From: Pseudomonas japonica
Lineage (GTDB): Bacteria; Pseudomonadota; Gammaproteobacteria; Pseudomonadales; Pseudomonadaceae
Assembly: GCF_900188455.1 (NCBI RefSeq)
Contig: NZ_FZOL01000005.1
Span: forward strand, 62,001 to 126,000
DNA length: 64,000 nt
Direction: 5' to 3'
Positions 61,638-64,000 of the stretch are shown piece after piece (within the stretch, counting starts at the first letter, position 1; the number at the start of each line of letters is the position of its first letter). The notes below the pieces were generated by a model. The model had not been told where the DNA came from. It was given only the letters and a program-made list of their open reading frames with translations, and did no database searches. A program made the position numbers and the translations under genes.

Positions 61638-62810
61638 CTATTGTCCCAGACGGTCCAATCCGCTGCGCAGGTCGCGCTTCAGGTCGTCCATGTCTTCCAG
61701 ACCGATCTGCAGGCGCAGGGCCTGGCCTTCCGGCGTCCAGCGGGTCGCGGTGCGGTAGTCGCGGCAGTCGAACGGAATGACCAGGCTCTCGAAGCCGCCC
61801 CACGAATACCCCATGCCGAAGATCCCCAGGTTATCCAGCATGTGGGCCAGTTGCTGCTTGCTGTAGCCGGGCTTGAGGATCACCGAGAACAGCCCGGTCG
61901 AACCCTTGAAGTCGCGTTTCCAGATTTCATGTCCCGGGCAATCCGGGAAAGCCGGATGCAACACCCGCTCCACCTCCGGCTGCTGCGCCATCCACTGTGC
62001 CATCTCCAGCCCGCGGCGCTGTGCTTCCTGCACGCGCAGGTTCATCGTGCGCAGGCCGCGCAGGGCCAGGAAGCAGTCTTCGGCACCGGGCAGCATGGCC
62101 ATGGCGTCGTAGGTCTTGCGCAGTTGCGGCCAGGTCTCGGCATTGGCGCTGACCAGGCCCATCAGCAGGTCGGAATGCCCGCCCAGGTACTTGGTGCCGG
62201 CCTCCACCGAGAGGTCGCAGCCGTGCTCGTGGGCGCGGAAGAACAGCGGCGTGGCCCAGGTGTTGTCGAGGATGGTCTTGATCCCGCGCTGCCTGGCGAT
62301 GGCGGTGATCGCCGGTACGTCCTGCACTTCGAAGGTCTGCGAACCTGGCGATTCGAGGAAGATCGTCGAGGTGTTGTCACGCAGCAGTTGGGTGATGCCG
62401 GCACCGATCAGCGGGTCGTAGTAGCTGATCTGCACGCCGAACTTTTCCACCAGGTTCTGGCACAGCCGGCGGGTGGGGCGGTAGACCGAGTCGGGCATCA
62501 GCAGGTGATCGCCACTCTTCAGGGTGGTGAACAGGGCCAGCGCCACCGCGCCCAGGCCGGACGGCGAGATGACCGTGCCGGCGGCCCCGGAAATCTCGCT
62601 CCAGGCGCTTTCCAGCGCTGCGATGGTCGGGCTGCCGAGGGTGCCGTAGGTGAAGCGCGCGTTGCCCTGTTCCAGGTCCGCCAGGGTCTTGAACACCACC
62701 GTCGAGCCGCGGAACACCGGCATGTTGACGAAGCCCTGTTGAGTCTCGTGGTCGCGGCCCAGGCGGGTCAGTTGCGTGGCCAGGGAGAAATCGGTGTCGC
62801 TCGCTTTCAT
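61638..62810 (-). CDS. metC: Cystathionine beta-lyase MetC
   Basis: 390-residue Cys/Met-metabolism PLP enzyme that cleaves cystathionine to homocysteine, pyruvate and ammonia. VFRGSTVVFKTLADLEQ and FTYGTLGSPT near the N-terminus, LDNTWATPLFF with the pyridine-binding Asp 182, VEAGTKYLGGHSDLLMG with Schiff-base Lys 207, and YSWGGFESL near the C-terminus, all MetC-like. It lies 48 bp after the GNAT gene on the same strand. MetC and L-cystine-type lyases are hard to separate from sequence. Confidence 0.93.
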   Translation of the reverse strand: MKASDTDFSLATQLTRLGRDHETQQGFVNMPVFRGSTVVFKTLADLEQGNARFTYGTLGSPTIAALESAWSEISGAAGTVISPSGLGAVALALFTTLKSGDHLLMPDSVYRPTRRLCQNLVEKFGVQISYYDPLIGAGITQLLRDNTSTIFLESPGSQTFEVQDVPAITAIARQRGIKTILDNTWATPLFFRAHEHGCDLSVEAGTKYLGGHSDLLMGLVSANAETWPQLRKTYDAMAMLPGAEDCFLALRGLRTMNLRVQEAQRRGLEMAQWMAQQPEVERVLHPAFPDCPGHEIWKRDFKGSTGLFSVILKPGYSKQQLAHMLDNLGIFGMGYSWGGFESLVIPFDCRDYRTATRWTPEGQALRLQIGLEDMDDLKRDLRSGLDRLGQ

Positions 62811-62858
62811 GGCAGAAGTCCATTGTCCTGTGGGTCAAACATCGAATAGCGGGAAACC

Positions 62859-63341
62859 TCAGAGCCGCATGAGCATTTCATGCCAGGCCATGCCGCCGTG
62901 ATCGGACGGCGAAGGCCGCACATAGGCGTAGCCCATCCGGCGGTACAGCTCGACGTGGCGTTGCTTGCACATCAGGTGGATCGTGGCCTTGTCCAGGGCT
63001 TTCATCTGGCGGATGAACTCGTCCATCAGCGCCTTCGCGTAGCCCTTGCCCTGGAACGCCGGATCGACCACCACCGACATGATCACCACGTTGGGCGCGG
63101 CGGCGTCGTGCCCGACCAGTTCCTTGAAGGCCTCGTCGGACATCACCACCTCATGGGCGCAGCCGCTGTTGATGAAGCCGACGATCACCCCATCCACCTC
63201 CAGCAGCAGAAAGCCCTGCGGGTACTGTGCGATGCGGGTGCGGATCTTCTCCAGGGTGGCCGCTTCGTCGCCTTCGTAGGCGCCGATTTCGATGGCGTGG
63301 CAGCGCTCGGCGTCCCGCGGGTCGGGGTGGCGGAAAAGCAT
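62859..63341 (-). CDS. GNAT-family N-acetyltransferase
   Basis: 160-residue acetyltransferase: RHPDPRDAERCHAIEIGAYE start, acetyl-CoA motif A in VVIMSVVVDPAFQGKGYAKA and C-terminal CKQRHVELYRRMGYAYVRP. The QGKGYA loop (R/Q-x-x-G-x-A) binds CoA pyrophosphate. Resembles the AANAT-like arylalkylamine group; substrate unknown. ATG 63341 is preceded by AGGAG. Divergent from the LysR gene 90 bp away. Confidence 0.88.
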   Translation of the reverse strand: MLFRHPDPRDAERCHAIEIGAYEGDEAATLEKIRTRIAQYPQGFLLLEVDGVIVGFINSGCAHEVVMSDEAFKELVGHDAAAPNVVIMSVVVDPAFQGKGYAKALMDEFIRQMKALDKATIHLMCKQRHVELYRRMGYAYVRPSPSDHGGMAWHEMLMRL

Positions 63342-63431
63342 GGCGGGGCTCCTGTGAAGAGGGAAACATCGCCATGGTAATGCAGCGTTGTGCTGTATAC
63401 GCTGCATTCTTTTCAGTCGGTACTGCACACC

Positions 63432-64000
63432 ATGCATTCATCGCTGCGCAACCTGGACCTCAACCTGCTGCTGGTATTCGACGCCATCTACCGCCACCGC
63501 AGCGTGGTCGCCGCTGCTGACGAACTGGCCATGAGCCCGTCCGCCTGCAGCCATGCGCTGACGCGTCTGCGCCAGGCCCTGGCCGATGAACTCTTCGTGC
63601 GCTACGGCAGTGCGATGCAGCCCACCGTGCAGGCCGAACGCATGGCCGACGATGTCTCGGCGGCGCTCAGCCTGCTCGGCACGCGCCTGAGCCAGCGCGG
63701 GCATTTCGAGCCGGCGCGCAGCGACGAGACCTTTATTCTCGCCGTCACCGATTTCACCGCGTTTTCCCTCCTGCCGCTGTTGCTGCGGCGCCTCGAAGGC
63801 CTGGCGCCGCATATCCGCGTGCGGGTGGTGTACTCGACCCAGCAGGACGCCCTGGAAGAACTGGCGGCGGGGCGGGTGCATTTCTCCCTGGGCTTCACCC
63901 ACGACGCGCAGGCGCGGGTCGAAGAGCTCGAAGCGATCGACTGCTATGCCGACGACTACGTGGTCCTGGCCAGCGCCAGTCACCCGCGCCTGAACGACGG
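63432..64000 (+). CDS. LysR-family regulator, 3' end beyond the window
   Basis: Partial gene, 189 complete codons, cut by the right edge. MHSSLRNLDLNLLLVFDAIY, helix-turn-helix RSVVAAADELAMSPSACSHA and LTRLRQALADELFVRYGSAM are typical of the NodD/SyrM-like LysR branch; the start of an effector domain follows (SDETFILAVTDFTAFSLLPL). Divergent from the GNAT and metC genes, which it may regulate. Confidence 0.9.
   Translation, partial: MHSSLRNLDLNLLLVFDAIYRHRSVVAAADELAMSPSACSHALTRLRQALADELFVRYGSAMQPTVQAERMADDVSAALSLLGTRLSQRGHFEPARSDETFILAVTDFTAFSLLPLLLRRLEGLAPHIRVRVVYSTQQDALEELAAGRVHFSLGFTHDAQARVEELEAIDCYADDYVVLASASHPRLND

Noticed and set aside
1..64000. tRNA, rRNA, phage or integrative-element signatures
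   Set aside because: I looked for tRNA-like cloverleaf ends, integrase genes and long direct repeats and saw none; the only mobile-type gene is the RAYT.

Overview
This 64 kb window is chromosomal DNA from a Pseudomonas, most likely of the P. putida group. The evidence is high GC content, a fruBKA operon behind an exact match to the P. putida Cra/FruR operator, a NorR/FhpR-type regulator divergent from hmp, cyoABCDE followed by alaC, PA2169-family and DUF3820 proteins, two Pseudomonas-type surface-signalling iron systems, and many Pseudomonas REP elements with a cognate RAYT gene. I see no rRNA, tRNA, phage, plasmid origin or CRISPR array.

Layout. 1-5.7 kb: fructose phosphotransferase operon fruB-fruK-fruA. 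5.8-9.5 kb: class-V aminotransferase, DUF3820 protein, PA2169-family protein and an unrecognised two-domain 448-residue protein. 9.5-13.2 kb: Cache-GGDEF diguanylate cyclase, OprD-type porin and a small exported protein with its own terminator. 13.5-19.8 kb: one minus-strand operon for an RND pump (adaptor, pump) and a heavy-metal-type two-component system. 20-23.8 kb: Aer-like PAS chemoreceptor, YkgJ-type cysteine-cluster protein, small exported protein and CheV. 23.8-26.7 kb: NO-responsive norR/hmp pair with three NorR boxes and a sigma-54-like promoter between them. 27-34.5 kb: dsbB-like gene, cyoABCDE, alaC. 34.6-37.4 kb: second YkgJ-type protein, DMT transporter with divergent LysR gene, LprI-like protein and an HPF/RaiA-like ribosome factor.

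37.6-48.3 kb is an iron island. fecI-fecR-fecA on the minus strand lies back to back with a plus-strand operon (DUF3649, PepSY membrane protein, DUF3325, FecI-like sigma factor, FecR-like anti-sigma factor) followed by a second TonB-dependent receptor. Both receptor genes follow a similar GGTGAG-N17/18-CGTG candidate promoter, and Fur-like boxes lie between the two units. Between fecR and fecA an 11-copy, 27-bp tandem array occupies the middle of a split REP pair.

48.3-49.6 kb holds six head-to-tail REPINs running into a REP-associated tyrosine transposase gene. 49.7-58.7 kb: AraC regulator, EamA transporter, GhrB-type reductase, and a LysR gene divergent from a four-gene aromatic-acid-type efflux operon. 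58.8-64 kb: RidA, BrnT/BrnA toxin-antitoxin, a CrtZ-like hydroxylase whose end overlaps a short-chain dehydrogenase lacking the catalytic tyrosine, MetC, a GNAT acetyltransferase and the start of a LysR gene cut by the window edge.

The least ordinary features are the REPIN/RAYT cluster, the array inside a split REPIN, the unrecognised protein at 8.1-9.5 kb and the orphan CrtZ/atypical dehydrogenase pair. All identifications come from reading the sequence and from memory of the families; no database search was run.
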